From contig JAVLRN010000012.1 in NCBI GenBank assembly GCA_032821775.1, forward strand, positions 1,550,001 to 1,614,000: a stretch of 64,000 bases of DNA. The letters are read 5' to 3'. The position numbers and the translations under genes are program-made. This DNA comes from Sanguinoderma infundibulare. Taxonomy: Eukaryota > Basidiomycota > Agaricomycetes > Polyporales > Polyporaceae. Below, piece by piece: positions 52,449 to 64,000 of the stretch (the first letter of the stretch is position 1; each line of letters opens with the position of its first letter). Below the pieces are notes generated by a model. The model was given only the letters and a program-made list of their open reading frames with translations. It did not search any database and was not told where the DNA came from.

Positions 52449-55400
52449 TCATGAGCCTGCCCGAGAGGCGCGCACAAACTCGGTCAGATATCTTCGGAAC
52501 GCCTTCCCCTCCAGCTCACGCATCTTCGTCGCGAACTCGACCGCCGTAGGTTGTGGCCAGTTCTGAGACGGGAGGAAGACCGAGACGAAGAAATCGAAGG
52601 ATTCTTGCCCGCGCGTCTTCGACACGGCCTGCATGAAGTTGGCGATCTCCTGCAAGACCTGCACAGCGCCTGTCAGTTGATCCACTTTGGATGCGAGACG
52701 TAGTCCAAGCAAACTCACGACAACGATCTGCCCATCCTTGATGTTGAATTGTGGCAAGGAAAGGACGGCGAAGGCGGTCGGGATCACTCGCTCGTACACG
52801 AACCGCTCAAAACCGGGCAGCACCTGTTGTCTCCCAGACGCAGTTGGCGGATCAGCCCAGACAGAAACGCAGCGGCCGAGGAACTGGAAAGCGGCCTTCT
52901 CGCTCGCAGGGTCTGAAGGGTCTTCTGCCAAGCGTAGCATACTCTCCAGTAATGCTTCCAGTTGCCCCTTGTTACCTGCAACTCTCAGTCGTCAGGGATC
53001 GGCGATTTTGAGAGTGCTCGCCGGATACTCACGATCAGAGATGAATACGGTGTGAAGCCTGGAGGAGAGGATACTGATGAGGAGGCCAAGATATGCACGC
53101 TTGGTATCGGCCTGAGTGACCGCGTCGTCGGTGCCCGTCACAGGCTGCGCCAATATCCCGTTGATATGCGCGCTCAACGGGCCAATCAGCTCGTCAAGGA
53201 CGTCCAGCAGGGCTTCCTGGAGCTTGTGGATCGACAGCCCGATGAAGTTCAGGAAGTCAATCAACTCGGTCGGCTCGAAGTGGGTCAGGAGGTTGGCCAT
53301 GAGCGTCGGGATGAGTTGTGCGACGTTGGATCCTGTCGTAGCGAGGATCCGGGCAAACGCGAAACGTGTCTAAAGACTTCATTTCAGCACAACACCAACG
53401 CCGGAATAAAGATCTGGTCTGCTTACTGCATCGCGAACAACTCGGAAGACGTTCATGGCTTCCAAGCAGATAAGAATGGTCTGCCCAACCTCCTTGAATA
53501 CATCCAGCGGCGGGGCAATGTACCCTTCTGGAACAGGGTTCGGGTATTCGGGGAAACCCTTCGCAACATTACCCAACGCCATGATGACATGGTGGATCCT
53601 CAGGATTGGCAACACATCTTCTGGACCCTTCACTGCCTGCAAGCTAGCAGACAGGTCGTCCAGTAGTGGCCGAACGACCGAAAGGAGCAGCGCAGCCGCT
53701 TGATCGGGGGTCTTATGTAGCAGTGAGATGAGCGTCCCGGCCGCCTCGAAGAGGTACAGCTGTGAGTCGAAGATCGTCGAAGCAGAGACCGCTTCGGTGA
53801 GCATATCTTGCGATTGCGGGTCTTCGAGTTCAGGAAGCTCGACGTGAATCGCGAGAAGGTCTCGGATTCCGTCAAGAAGGGACACAGCCAGTTCTGGCGA
53901 GATCTCGTTCCGGTCTTCTCGGATGAAGCGGTAGAAGAGGTAGAAGACGCGGGATCTTGTGCTCGTTTCTGGGCTATGCAGTCCTCTACGAACACTGTAT
54001 TGAGAGCATATTCCTCCGAGGCGAAGTTAAATTGTGCTTACCGGACGTCGAGCATGGCCTGAAGTGTTGGCATGATGCACTCTTTCCGCACCTTGAAGAA
54101 GTCGCCGTAACGCGCAACAGTTTCGAAAAACTGCATCGACACCGTTTTGTGCGGGAAGGCGGAGATGCCTGACTGGACAAGCGCATACAGCATCTCGCCA
54201 TGGCTCGTGAGCGGATATTCTGAGTAGTCAAGCGCCTCCCTTCGCTTGTCTCCTCGAGGCAGGGCCGGTGCTTGGCAGAACGCTGCTCGTCCCTTGCCGC
54301 CGGCTGCGTGAAGTCAAGAGGATAAGATATACATCGGCGACGAGAGAGGATAAACATTTACTTTTGTTGATCTCGCCGAAGATGTATGCGAGGTAGACAG
54401 CGAGCTCCGCGTCGTTCCACTTCAGCGTGACGCCGTTTTGGTATGCCGTAAGCGTGTTCAGGGCTAGCGTTCGGACGGCGTCCGTGACGAGTTCAGGATC
54501 TATGAGTAGTGTCGAGTCCATGAATGTTCTAAGTTCCTGTATGCGAAAGTGAAAATACGCCCAATTTCTAACAAGCGCCATGCACACCTTGCGCAACTCC
54601 TCAAACGCAGCCTTGTCGTCCTCGTCCATGTCTTCTGGATCTGCCTCCTCGTCCCACTTGAGCTTCTCCAAAATTACCGTAAGTAAGGATGACAGGAAAG
54701 ACCGCTTTGAGGCGCCTAGGGGTTCTGTGGAGGATTTTCGTTGTCGTTTGTACTATGGCGAGCAACTCAGCACCCAACACCAGATCAGACAGCGCGCAAC
54801 AACGACACGTACGCTGAGCAAAATGGTCTGTAGGAGCGGGAACACCGTAGAGCACGTATCGTCGTACTCGTCCGCCATGAAGCGCAGCATGACGGGGAGC
54901 ACCTGGCTCAGCAGCTGGCTCGCCTCCGGCCGCACGCTCTCGTCCGGGCATTCCTGCATTATTTCGCAAATTCAGTGAGCAGCGCATCCCAAAACACGGC
55001 CATGACACACGGCACGGCACGACGAAAGCACTCACGTCGGTCAACTTGCACAGTTCTAGGCCGAGGACGTTGAGCAGCTTACCGAGCGCCTCCCGATAGG
55101 ACTCCTCGCCCTCGTCCGTCTCGGACCCTCGGCTCTTCTGCTCGGCGCGCGTCCGCTCCTCGAGCGCGTCGAGGACCTGCCCGAGCGAAAGCACCTTGAT
55201 CAGCTGCAGCTTGTCCGCCGGTTCCTTGAGGCCTTTCGCGACAATCCGGGTGAGCGCGAGCGCGGTTGCGAGGCGGATGGGGAGCGAGGCGTCCGACAGG
55301 AGCGTGAAGAGCAGCGGGACGGTGTCGCGGGTGACGGTGAGGTTGATGTCGATCCAACCGACGTATGACGCGAAGGTGCGCACGCCCCAGTCGACGACTT

Positions 55401-56263
55401 CGACCGCCGAGTCAAGTTCTCGCTCCGTCACGGGTCCCGCCTCGCCTTTCCGGAGCCGGCCCATGCGCTCGACGCCGTCGGCAACGATCGTGAGGACGGC
55501 CTCGTTGATGCGCGCCGCGTCCCGCTCGCGCACGGCGTCGCGCACCCGCGAGTCGCGTGCCATGCGATCGGCGTTGAAGGTGCGTGCAGCCTTGATCAGC
55601 TGGTCCGCGACCTCGCCCGAGATCTCGAGCACGATGTGGAAGAAGAGGAGGGAAACGTGCGGGTTGAACGTCGTGTGGGACGTCGACTGGGGCGGGCGGA
55701 TGAGCGCGAAGAAATCGGTGAAGAACGCGGGCCACTTGTCGACGTAGGTGCAAAGGAAGAAGAGGGTGAGAGTGTGTGCGAACTTGTTGCGCAGGACTGC
55801 ATTGCGGGCGGGAGAGAGATGAGGTCATGGCCGGGTCGCATATGAGTCGGAGATGCACTCACACGAGGCGTCCCCTTCGGCAGACCCGAAAAGATACTCG
55901 GACTGGATATAATTCAGGAGGGATTGTCGGAGCGTCTGGAAAGTATCGTCGTCTAATGGCTCGAAGCTGGGCGAGATTGACCATCACAGTCAAGGTCACG
56001 TTCCACACGCCAGGAAGCAGGCATGCTCACCGGTTGTCCAGAAAATCGTCCAGCACTCGGAGTGCGAAGAACCGGACTTGTGGGGGATGCTTCCTGCCAC
56101 CGTTTGGACCCTCCTCCACGAACACGGCGAGTGCGAGGCGCCAAGCCGAGGCATTCTGCTGGAGGGCGGAGAGGTAGTCGAGGGCCTGGTGGTGGAGGGA
56201 GTTCTGGGATGGATCGGATGCAATCAGGATGGCCTGCACGAATTGGTTGAGTTCCTGCTCCAT
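52449..56263 (-). CDS. LOS1: Exportin-T (tRNA exportin, Los1/Xpo-t)
   Basis: About ten exons from ATG 56263 to the stop at 52449-52451 give a protein of roughly 1,050 aa. The N-terminus MEQELNQFVQAILIASDPSQ and the blocks RFFALRVLDDFLDNR, FVRNKFAHTLTLFFLCTYVD, WPAFFTDFFALIRPP and LFFHIVLEISGEVADQLIKA match the importin-beta-like HEAT array of exportin-T. Later blocks continue the array: FASYVGWIDINLTV, LVRNWAYFHFRIQELRTFMD, VAVSLLDGIRDLLAIHVELP, and a C-terminus with FDFFVSVFLPSQNWPQPTA, EFVRASRAGS. With Ran-GTP it carries mature tRNA out of the nucleus. Small introns break the gene every 200-700 nt; I did not place every junction. It follows cullin-3 head to tail across 458 bp. Confidence 0.9.
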
Positions 56264-56753
56264 AGCGGGTACGAAGACGGGGTGTGTCGCCAGACACGGT
56301 GCGGGAAGAGGGAGATGTTGGGTGTAGCAGAAGATATTGACTCTTTCTTCTCTGAGTCGCAGCAGCCTTCGTACGCAGTCTTCCGCGTCGATAATCTCAA
56401 TCTTTCACGGCCACGTGCCCCCAGATCGACAAAGCCCAAAATTCTGGGCTCCCTGCTTTCCTCCACGAAGGTCTAGAAACGCCTGAGGTGGTCGAGAGGG
56501 CAATAGAGAACAGAATGCGAGAGGTGTGATTTGGCGAGGAGAGCTGGATTGGTACCGACGATCCAAGTTCCCCGCTCGAGTCAAATGCGGTCATGCTATG
56601 TACATACAGTAGCTCACGCACGTGAATCGTGCGTCATTAGCCTCGAACACACAACACGACTGCAAGACATCCAAGGTAGCTCCTATGAAGGAAGAATATA
56701 CGGTGGGTATATATCCAAGCGGTTCCAATGTCTATCAGCAGTGAGCCAAAATA
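56264..56753. other. Intergenic region, exportin-T promoter / F-box gene 3' side
   Basis: 490 bp; promoter of exportin-T. No further feature is recognised. Confidence 0.45.
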
Positions 56754-58472
56754 TCAAGCAAAGTCTAGTAGATAAACGTTTCCATCGTACATCCCCAAGC
56801 AAAGTCTACCGGTCACCTCGTCGAAGGCCAACGAATGGCACATGTTGGGAGAGAACGGCAGCTCCGGGTCCGGGGGAAGAAGCATCCCCACCTTCACCGT
56901 GCCGGTGTGGGGATCGTACGCGAGTTTCATGACGCGATTGAGCTGCGTCTCCCAATTGTGCTCCAGCCAAACCGCTCGGAATCCGAGCGCGCCGACTTGC
57001 GCGAGCTGGGGAGACGACTCGTTTTCGATCGGGAAATCCTTTGACGACATGCTTTTCAGGGTGACGGTCTCCGACGCGACGTCGAACGAGAACCGAAGCA
57101 GTTGCGCGCTGTGAGGATTGTTGGAATTATAAAACATGATCGCGGAGAGGCTCGAGGATGTCGTCGCGGGGGAAACTTGGGGGATATGATGCCTCGGGAC
57201 AGCCATCGGTGTCGGACCGGCGAACTGGGCAAGGACGTGCCCAAGATTGATGTAAGAGTAGTCATCTTCATCCATATCATCGGTAAGCGGAGGTGCTGCT
57301 GGAGGGCTAGAGCGAGGCGTCCTATTGGGTGGACTCCCGGCGAAGGGTCGTGGCATGGCGTATACCCTGACGACAAAGTCTTCGCCGACCTGGCCGATAA
57401 GGAATAGATAATCTCCCCACACGCGTACCCATAGGAACGAAAAGGCCTAGTTGTAAAGTGAGCATTATAATTCTGCGTACTTAACGAAAGACGTCCGTAC
57501 CTGTGCAAACGACGGATCCACCCACTTTGTCGCTCCTGTTTGGGGATTGACGAATAGAATTTGCAGAGACCCCGCACCTCCGCCGGTATCAAGGGCAAAT
57601 ATAGTGATGATCAGCATGTTTTGGTAGGTAGTGATTTCATGAATGATTGGGCGAAGGTGAGGCGCGCGAGGGTGCGGTACGACATGGAGCTGTCTGGATT
57701 TGACCGGAGGGGGTGGGGGTGGGTAAAGTGGATAGTTGGGACAGATGCCGAATTGGAGGTTGGAGGTAGCGTCTTGGAGAGAGATGGAATGTATCTCGAT
57801 GACTCTGGAGGAAGCACTTGTCAACGCAAGATGCAAGCTGACTGAAAGGTAGAGACTCACTCTCGCTGGTCACATACGCCTACCACCAACGTCACGAAGT
57901 CGTCCTCACCAGTTTGGACGACGGTACAGCTGCGGTATATGCCAGAGACCTCGGTGGACCACACGCGATGCGCGTTCTCGACGTCATCGAGGGACCACAA
58001 ACTCATGCGAGTGTAGGACGCCTCGCGCTTGAGGGTCCTTTGGGCAGTCCACAGCCACTTGCCTCCTGGGAGGAACTGCATCTGGTCGACGTACTGTCCG
58101 CTCTTGTCATTAAGCAGCGCGCACATGGCGCGGACACGGGTATGGGGGTGCTGCCAGTTCGCATCGAGCCTAATGGCCTTGATGGCGAGACGTTGGAGGT
58201 GATCTGCTGGTAGTAAGGTGGGCCGCGTGTTGAACGGCAGGTCGATGGGGAGGGGGAAGGAGGCGATGAGCTGGTGCCACACGTAGTCATTGCCGCCGAA
58301 GGTGTGCAAAGTGCGACATGTCTGGCCAACGAAAGGAGGCCAGCGTTCGTTGTCAGCGATCACGCGATAGGTCGTGAGGGTGTGAACGAACCTTCTTGAG
58401 GGTCAGAACGTCCGGCACGTCGAGGTAGTGGAAGACATCGAGTAGGATGTCTTCCGGGAGGTCTATGAGCAT
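56754..58472 (-). CDS. F-box protein
   Basis: Four exons start at ATG 58472; exon 1 is 58472-58398. Exon 1 codes for the F-box: MLIDLPEDILLDVFHYLDVP followed by DVLTLKK, then exon 2 continues TCRTLHTFGGNDYVWHQLI. The F-box binds Skp1 in SCF ubiquitin ligases. The C-terminal 400 residues look like a beta-propeller without clear WD repeats: strands such as TRMSLWSLDDVENAHRVWST, QILFVNPQTGATKWVDPSF, FLWVRVWGDYLFLIGQVG, and the end CLGMYDGNVYLLDFA. The substrate is unknown. The protein is read in frame through all junctions I placed. Confidence 0.82.
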
Positions 58473-59355
58473 GCCCAGCTGGAGGCGTATGAGGTGGTTG
58501 GGAGGAAAGGAGATGAATGCATGGTCACTGACTATTGGAGAGTCTAAGTACGTGATCGTGGTCTGACTGCAGGTCTTCTGGGAAGTGCTATAGATTATCT
58601 GATAAGATGCACTAGGCGGCGTAGATTAGATCAAGAGCTACTCCTCCGAAGCGGCGGCCCGCGTTCTAGGCCAGTCTTTTGCCGTTTGCCTGCAGCTGTG
58701 TATCGTCTTCGTGCCCCCTCCACGTCGACACTGCGCCTCGTCGGCGTGGGTTTGTCGTGTTCATTCAACGTGGATGCCTTTTAGACTTACACGGCTCCGA
58801 GAGATGGCGTGTTCTATCGACGATATCGCAATAAGCACGAGGACTTGGCCACGAGACGTGGGACGGCGCCCAAACTCGCAGTACTATTAAATGGTGACTG
58901 GTGGCATCGATGCGCGATAACGCGTAGAACACGATGTTGGAAGCGGCACGATGCCACGAGATGAAAGACATATCAGCGTGCTGATCACGCCTCACATAGT
59001 CGTGTGCTATACATCAAAGGATCTCCTGGACCAGGGTTGCAATTCAAGTGCGCATTCGCCATGCACACAATGCAAGTACGGGAGCTTTCCATCGACGATC
59101 GTTGACACAATCTTGGCACTCAACTGATATGCACGGCGGAAGTGTCGAATGGGAGGGAGACGGTAACAGTAGTGTGCTGCAGATTAGATAGGACGGCGCA
59201 GCCATAAGCGGCAAATAGTCGTCAACTGGCCGGCACCGAGGACCGTATAATAGGCCATACCGTCGACGTCCTCTCCTGACTGCACACTCCCCTCCTCGAC
59301 CCTCCCGTACTAGTCTCAACACTTACTTTCCTTTGCGTACTCCAATACCACTGCC
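58473..59355. promoter_or_regulatory. Divergent promoter region, F-box gene / single-TM orphan
   Basis: 883 bp lie between divergent starts at 58472 (-) and 59356 (+). A TATAATA sequence near 59247 lies about 110 bp upstream of the plus-strand ATG and could be a core promoter element. No gene is supported inside. Confidence 0.4.
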
Positions 59356-61760
59356 ATGGATCCTCACGATCCAAACTCGCTTTCCGAGGTCGAGAGTCTG
59401 TCTGACTCCGACTGGCTCGACATCAGCTCCCGCGCATCGGAAGACAACGATTCCCTCGACGATAGCGACGGTGAGGATCTCTCCTCAGACTACAGACCGC
59501 CCTCGCGCAGGTCCATCGCAAGCTTCGGCAGCTCTCGCGAAGGCGACGTTCAAGGCTGGGAGGGTATCGTCCAGGACAGTTCTGACGAGGCGTGTCCTGC
59601 GGCCTCCCCTGAACGCCTTGATCAGGATGCTGCCACAATCGACCTCCAGTCCTTGTCCTTCAGGGTGGCTGCCTTGTCTCAGGCTGCCGTATATGACCAC
59701 GCTCCACCTGGCGACCCAGAGGAGGACCGCAAGGTCAAGGACGGTCTCGACCAGAGCATGGTCAGCACCCTCAGTGCGTCCCGCTCAAACTCCCTTAATA
59801 CTTCCGTCCAGACGTCCATCGTCCATTCGCGGGATCTCCGTCTTTCCTTCCCTGACCCTCTCACGAGCTCCGCCTCCCGTCCACACCCGCTCAGCCCGTC
59901 GTACGAGGACGTATCGATCGACACCGACGCCGACATAACCTTGTCCGAGCCAGAGACGCAAGGTTCCTCAGATGTCGAGGCAGTGCCCGCTGCGCTTCCG
60001 CACTCGACCACCACGGACGCGGAGACACGGCTAGAGGGAAGCGCGCCTATGGAGATTCATTCCAGTGCTGCAGTCGACTTCAATATCGTTCTCTACGGCG
60101 CATCTTCGGATACCAAGCATCGTGTCGTCCACAGACTCCTCGAGAAGCTCATGACTGCAACCCAGTGCGGCTTCTCATCGCTCCCGCAGATCGACGTGCC
60201 TCAGAATATTCGCGCGCTGCTCATAGGTGGCCGCGCCGAACGCTCGTGTTACATCATCTCTGTCGTCGATCGCACCCAGAACGCGTTGTCTATTGGTGGG
60301 AACGAGGTAGGTCGTTCTATCTCTTACTGTGGGAAGCTCACTTCATCAATTTGCAGCCGAGCGCACTTATCCTTGCAGACAGGCCATCTTTGGCTCTCAT
60401 ATTCCTTCCATCTACGAACGTAACGGTGCTCGAGCATACGCTCTACCTTCCGGTTCTCCGTCAAGACGCGCTCGAGGACGACGACGATGACGATGTCTTC
60501 ACGCCAGTCGATCGCCTGCTCGATGCTGAACACCAGTGGGATAGCTTGGGCGTGGCGAAGAGTAGACTCGTCTCACACGCCTTCACATCCGGCAGATCAG
60601 CAGTGGTTGAGGAGGAAGAGATCGAGAAAGCATCACCTACCAAAGTCGCCCGTGCTCTTCGACCTCTCCTCCCCTGGACTGAACAGTGGACTGGTTACCA
60701 CCTCGCGTCGCGACACGCCTTCACTCTGTACGTGACTCAAGTATTGGTATTTTGCGCAACTCAATGCTGACGTTTGTTTCTATCAAGGTTTGCAATCCTC
60801 TCTATTGTGCTCGGTTACCTCGTCAACGGATCCCTCCCGCTGCCGGGACTGCGTCGCGCTTCCCCCACCGTCGGTATGGTTGCGCGCCCCACTGCAAGTC
60901 CGATCGTGAACGCTTCTCTCCCGAGTCCTGCGCCTGTGGCGAGTCCTTCGAACGTCGGTCTGATCGCGTCCTCTCTCAAGGACTTTGCCCTTGCCGCAGT
61001 CAGTCCTTACTCTGTGGCGTCTACGTCCTCCGTCGCCACCAAAGCCGTTCCCTCAGCGACTGCTGCACTCGTCGAGGATGCCGACCACACTGGCGCCCCG
61101 TCCGAGTGCTCCTGCGGTTGTGGCCTGATCACTTGGCCCGAGAAGTTCAAGCCCACCACGGACCTCTTGCTCCGCCCGACGCTCCCCGCTCCCGCGCTCG
61201 GCAACCAGGCATACTCCAAGGGCCCCGCCCTCGCCGTCGTCGCACCCCAGACCCCGGGTAAGGGCAAGGGCAAGGGACGCGATACGGGCATGGAAGAAGA
61301 TTCACTGTACGCGATGAGCACGCGCCTCGCCGGCGCGATCTGCGAGTACCTCGACATGCGCACCGTCCTCGAGCACACGCGCAACGACGCGCAGGAGATC
61401 ATAGACGCACTCGACGAGCTCGCGCGCGCGATCAACGCCCAGACGGACGGCGTCTGGGAGCAGTCCAGGGCGGCCGTCGAGGTGGTGCGGGAGAACCTCC
61501 TGGCCCGCCACGAGCGCGCGCGGACGCGCGCGAAGGAGCTCCGGGCGGTGGGCGAACGGCTCTTCGAGTCCGTCAGCGCGCAGGTGCGCGGACGGGTGTC
61601 GGTGGCGAAGGAGAACGCGCGGGTGCTGAAGGAGAATGTGCGGGTCGGGAGGGAGGACTCGTTCCGCGTCTTCAGGGAGCGGCGCGAGGGCCGGCGGGAG
61701 CGGCGGATGGAGCGACGGGCGGAGAGGCGGGCTCGCCGCGCGCAGCCCGTCAATGCTTAG
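59356..61760 (+). CDS. Uncharacterised 764-aa protein with one TM helix
   Basis: Three exons (59356-60306, 60357-60727, 60788-61760) join in frame. I recognise no family. The first 230 residues are acidic and Ser-rich (SLSDSDWLDISSRASEDNDS). A globular region follows (AVDFNIVLYGASSDTKHRVV; CYIISVVDRTQNALSIGGNE; ALILADRPSLALIFLPSTNV), with alternating hydrophobic strands that suggest a Rossmann-like fold. One likely TM segment is encoded across the second intron (FTLFAILSIVLGYLVNG). The C-terminal half is Pro/Ala/Ser-rich with a CSCGCG cluster, then a long amphipathic helix and a very basic Arg-rich tail (RREGRRERRMERRAERRARR). A membrane-anchored adaptor is possible. Confidence 0.78.
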
Positions 61761-62278
61761 TGGGCGATTGTTGCTAGAGTGGGGTTTGGAGGATGGGTGC
61801 GTCGACGGTGTCCGCGGCGGCGGGCGCGCTCATGCTCGTTTATCTAATGCGGTATGGTTCTGGTGTCGGACACACATTTTGATATTATGTTCTCATGTAC
61901 CATCTGGTTTTGCACTGTGCACATGCCTACTCGTCTGTATCATCTCTCTCGACGAAGATGAAATGTACCACTATGAAGTTGTCTGTATGCCGTGTCCTCT
62001 CAGGAATGATGAAGTTCAACCTCGTCCTGAGTAATGCAGTGTCTACGCCGAACGTTAGGGTGTGCGATCCTATGCTGTCTCGAGGGGAAATGACCGGGAA
62101 GTAGCCTCTATGATGCCCGAAGAGTCACAAGCATTCGATGCAGAGCCCCGTTTCATTATTAGACTCGGAGCACGCAATCGAATAAACTTATCATACTTCC
62201 GCTCCTCGCGCCGAATATGAATCCCCAAAGCGAATAACATTAGTGGAGGCGATATATCACCGATTATACATTACAACC
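61761..62278. other. Convergent intergenic region 61.8-62.3 kb
   Basis: 518 bp between two 3' ends; no motif-bearing frame, RNA gene or repeat. Confidence 0.45.
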
Positions 62279-63733
62279 CTAATAGTCTACAGTTCGTCCG
62301 TTGGATGATTTCCTGCGCTCTCCGCATGGAACGCGGCACGCAGACCTGTTGTAGCGGTTAAGCATCCGACGAAACGAGGTAGCAAATATGAGAGTGAACG
62401 CACGTTTCTTCGTCTGAGGAGAGATTTCCGTAGGCAGGACGACGTTGTACTCTACGAACAAGTCGCCATGGTCTGTTGGCCTGTCAAATATTGGCAGACC
62501 TTCACCCCTAATCGTCTGCACGTAACCTGGAAGCATGTTCAACACACGCACAAAATCGCGGTTAAAGGACGACCCACCTGGTTGTGTTACGCCATCGCGT
62601 TGCAGCTCTATGATGCGGCCGTCTAGGTGTGTCAGGTTACGCTCGAAGCCCAAAAGTGCCTGTGCGAAGAACGTGAGCACGAACTCGGCAACAGCTTGGC
62701 GAAACGTACTTCTTCCACCGACAAGGTCTCCTTCCAATACAGTGCGCTCTCCTTCCTCCGCCATCCACCGCGCTCCTTCTTGCTCCTGATCCTGATGACG
62801 ACGTCTCCAGGCTCCCAGTCTGGGTTCTCGTCCGCCTCGCCCTCAAACACGACCTCGTGGCCCTCCGGTGAGCCCCTCGGGACCTCGAGGGTATAATGCT
62901 GGGTGTGGTCCATGACCTTGTTCCCGTTGCAGTGGGGGCACTTCTTGCCGATCACATTACCACGGCCACCGCACTCGTTGCACGTAACCTGGGACTGGGT
63001 GATCATGCCAGGCATGATTTGTTGGCGGACGATGCGGACACCCTGGCCGTTACACGCCTTGCACTGGTGGATGTCATCCGAGGACGCGGCGCCGGTGCCG
63101 CGGCAGTGGTCGCAAAGGATGCGCTTCTTGACCATGAAGTCGATGCTCGCGCCGGTGTAGATGTCCGCGAGGCCGACCTCGAACTCGCTGATGGAGGTGG
63201 GACCTTTGCGAACTTGGTGTCCGGGGTGTCCGCCGCCGAAGAAGGATTGGAACATGTCGAAGGGGTTCGTATGGTGCTGCTGCCCGCCTTCGTGTGCCTT
63301 GAGGCCTTCTTCACCATGACGATCGTAGATCTGCCGTTTCGTAGAGTCGGAAAGGACCTCATAGGCTAGGATGAATGTCAACTATATCCGTGCACGGGAT
63401 GGGGCTAAAGACTGACCATGGGCGATCTCTACAAACTTCTCTTCCGCGCCAGGTTCTTTATTCTTGTCGGGGTGATATTTGCGACTGCCCCAGCGTGTCA
63501 CCAACGATCGGAATAGTATTCAGCAACGGAACACACCTGAGTTTCTTGTACGCCTTCCGGATGTCCTGCTCCGAGGCAGACTTGGAGACTAGAAGGAGAG
63601 GTTAGTCAGAAGCCTGCTTAGCCAACGTGCTGCGCGCCTTGGACTAACGCTCTAGGACTTTGTACAGGTCGGCCGCATTAGCGAGAAGAACCAGAGATAG
63701 AACCAGGAAGACCAAGATGGTCAGAGACCCCAT
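62279..63733 (-). CDS. ER-lumenal DnaJ (Scj1/DNAJB11-type) co-chaperone
   Basis: A multi-exon gene from ATG 63733 to TAG 62279. It starts with a signal peptide (GSLTILVFLVLSLVLLANA) and then DLYKVLELSKSASEQDIRKA. The J-domain has KYHPDKNKEPGAEEKF (HPD) and AYEVLSDSTKRQIYDRHGEE. A short Gly/Phe region follows (NPFDMFQSFFGGGHPG), then the type-I zinc domain with four CxxCxGxG-like repeats (CDHCRGTG, CKACNGQG, CNECGGRG, CPHCNGNK). The C-terminal substrate-binding domain includes HYTLEVPRGSPEGHEVVFEG and LFVEYNVVLPTEISPQTKK. It ends RRKSSNGRTVDY, without an HDEL-type retention signal. It would recruit ER Hsp70 (BiP) to unfolded proteins. Confidence 0.9.
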
Positions 63734-64000
63734 GCCTGGGGGCGGGTGAGGGTAGGAAGCAGGAACACGTTTGGTGGCTGCGACCTGCGCCTCCGACATT
63801 TCGACTGACACGTATCGTCACGTGTCTACGCTTAACCCTAAACTGGGGTCTTGACTTGAACCCCGAATTACCTCGGCACGTTTGCACGCAATTGACCAGT
63901 CTTCCCCCTCCTGCTTTCACTCTCATGCTGTCGTGTCGGGGCAACAGAAGTGCCGTCTTCAAACGATGTAGTCGACTTGGACTCCCGACCCACAGGTCAT
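63734..64000. other. Upstream region of the Scj1-like gene at window edge
   Basis: 267 bp of promoter-side DNA with no recognisable gene. The window ends here. Confidence 0.4.

Noticed and set aside
1..64000. CRISPR arrays, prokaryotic operons, riboswitches
   Set aside because: The sequence is eukaryotic nuclear DNA with spliceosomal introns. No spaced short repeats beyond the minisatellite and transposon repeats were seen.

Overview
The window reads as nuclear DNA of a filamentous basidiomycete, most likely an Agaricomycete. Genes on both strands are split by many short GT-AG introns (mostly 45-65 nt), intergenic gaps are mostly 0.2-1.1 kb, coding DNA is GC-rich, and the gene families are fungal (GWT1, COX11, RMI1, exportin-T, cullin-3, HET-domain protein, sedolisin, Ngaro retrotransposon). 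There is no operon structure. Coding calls come from reading splice sites and conserved motifs by eye; no database was searched.

Left part (1-24.2 kb), mostly conserved genes: 5' end of a carnitine acetyltransferase (- strand, runs off the edge); RMI1 (+); DNAJC8/Spf31-like splicing J-protein (-) sharing a 195-bp divergent promoter with COX11 (+); a HET-domain protein (-); an orphan 349-aa protein (-) divergent from the ribosome-assembly chaperone ACL4 (+); a Gfo/Idh/MocA dehydrogenase (-); an RMND1/DUF155 mitochondrial protein (-); an orphan Ser/Pro-rich protein (-); a secreted type-B carboxylesterase (-); and GWT1, which acylates inositol in GPI anchors (-).

Middle part (25.0-34.1 kb), an accessory island. 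A full-length Ngaro-type tyrosine-recombinase retrotransposon (25312-30726; Gag, RT-RNase H, YR; split repeats A1 / B1-A2-B2) sits inside a 564-bp non-autonomous DNA transposon that has 34-bp terminal inverted repeats and a perfect 8-bp target duplication. Next to it lie a decayed alpha/beta hydrolase and a broken RecQ-like helicase fragment. The two copies of each Ngaro repeat differ almost only at CpG sites, a signature of methyl-C deamination.

Right part (34.5-64 kb): glutathione peroxidase with a possible alternative mitochondrial start; a GPI/TM-tailed aspartic protease (-); a metallophosphatase (+); an orphan coiled-coil protein (+); a sedolisin (S53) protease (+); a Q-rich orphan (-); cullin-3 with three N-terminal microexons (-); exportin-T (-); an F-box protein (-); an orphan single-TM protein (+); and an ER-lumenal Scj1-type J-protein (-). 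Secretory, GPI, ubiquitin, tRNA-export and mitochondrial functions are interleaved without pathway clustering.
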